A stretch of DNA of 22,436 bases, taken from the IMG/VR virus record IMGVR_UViG_3300044638_005128, positions 1 to 22,436 of that record, one strand, 5' to 3'. Both the position numbers and the translations under genes were made by a program. The notes under the pieces were generated by a model. It was not told where the DNA came from, searched no databases, and saw nothing but the letters and a program-made list of their open reading frames with translations. Below are positions 22,201-22,436 of this stretch, piece after piece (the first letter of the stretch is position 1; every line of letters begins with the position of its first letter). This DNA comes from a virus.

Positions 22201-22436
22201 CAGGTCACCGCCTGTCTATACTGACCAGAACGATAAGCATCCTGACGCTCCATACCATCGCCCAGACGTTTAGCCAACGCAAGCGCTTCTTGGTATTTGC
22301 CGTTATATAACGCCATCATGTCTTGCTCACCCTTCATGTAGGTGTAGGCTTCGACTAAAGAGCCATATAAAAGCACTGAGTCAAAGTTGTCACCAAGCCA
22401 TGTAGTCGATGCTGTGACGATCGACTCTGGGTAATA
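22200..22436 (-). CDS. Head-tail adaptor-like protein, C-terminal 78 residues (5' end outside window)
   Basis: The reverse strand is open from the window edge to TGA 22200-22202. The fragment reads YYPESIVTASTTWLGDNF, then SVLLYGSLVEAYTYMKGE, MMALYNGKYQEALALAKRLG and ends RQDAYRSGQYRQAVT. The helical pattern of LLYGxLVEAYxxMKG, Y..KYQEAL and R.D.YRSGQ.R is one I associate with phage head-tail adaptor or connector proteins of P22 gp4/gp6-like types. The start and full length are not visible. Being upstream of the fibre genes fits the usual order from head completion to tail. Confidence 0.6.
   Translation of the reverse strand, partial: YYPESIVTASTTWLGDNFDSVLLYGSLVEAYTYMKGEQDMMALYNGKYQEALALAKRLGDGMERQDAYRSGQYRQAVT

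Noticed and set aside
1-22436. tRNA genes, integrase, attachment sites, insertion sequences
   Set aside because: No cloverleaf, transposase, integrase or terminal inverted repeat was recognised by eye on either strand; nearly all bases are taken by the operon.

Overview
This window is a stretch of a tailed-phage (or prophage/metagenomic phage) genome carrying most of a late structural and lysis operon. Every gene except one fragment at the left edge is on the minus strand, so transcription runs from the right edge towards position 1. I count 24 genes or gene fragments, packed with 1-nt (TGATG), 4-nt (ATGA) or few-base junctions. The largest gap inside the operon is about 56 bp, so no internal promoter is evident. 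A stabilisation protein resembling P22 gp10, a head-tail adaptor-like fragment, very large Ala/Gly/Gln-rich internal-virion-type proteins and the absence of tail tube, sheath or classical tape-measure genes suggest a short-tailed (podovirus-like) phage. The gene style recalls uncultured aquatic phages of Gram-negative bacteria. The host cannot be read from the sequence. I see no tRNA, integrase, terminase, polymerase or CRISPR.

Layout in transcription order: (a) 22436-19896: the C-terminus of a head-tail adaptor-like protein, two small virion-type proteins, and a fibre made of about seventeen 20-residue repeats. (b) 19886-17060: a fibre-like protein, an adhesin with two Ig-like domains, one Fn3-like domain and a C-type-lectin-like tip, and a 142-residue unknown. 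(c) 17057-15454: a PAPS-dependent-type sulfotransferase coupled by an ATGA overlap to a two-domain protein (APS-kinase-like plus an HxGH nucleotidyltransferase). (d) 15454-13587: a lysis region with a 30-residue membrane peptide too short for usual ORF calling, a secreted or anchored small protein, a coiled-coil protein, a two-TM holin candidate, a GTA-type holin and a GH24 endolysin. (e) 13578-10772: the gp10-like stabilisation protein and a jelly-roll (TNF/C1q-like) head or tail fibre. (f) 10735-696: four large, compositionally biased proteins, probably the DNA-ejection apparatus. (g) 683-157: a Dps-like ferritin-fold protein overlapping a 52-residue Lys/Ala-rich basic protein. The operon then ends at an intrinsic terminator at 86-120 that overlaps the 3' end of a convergent plus-strand gene.

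Two parts stand out. The kinase/nucleotidyltransferase plus sulfotransferase pair looks like a small-molecule or surface sulfation cassette set between the adhesin and lysis genes. The Dps-like protein keeps four of the five ferroxidase-type residues and is translationally coupled to a histone-H1-like basic peptide at the end of the operon. Family assignments come from reading motifs; no database search was possible.
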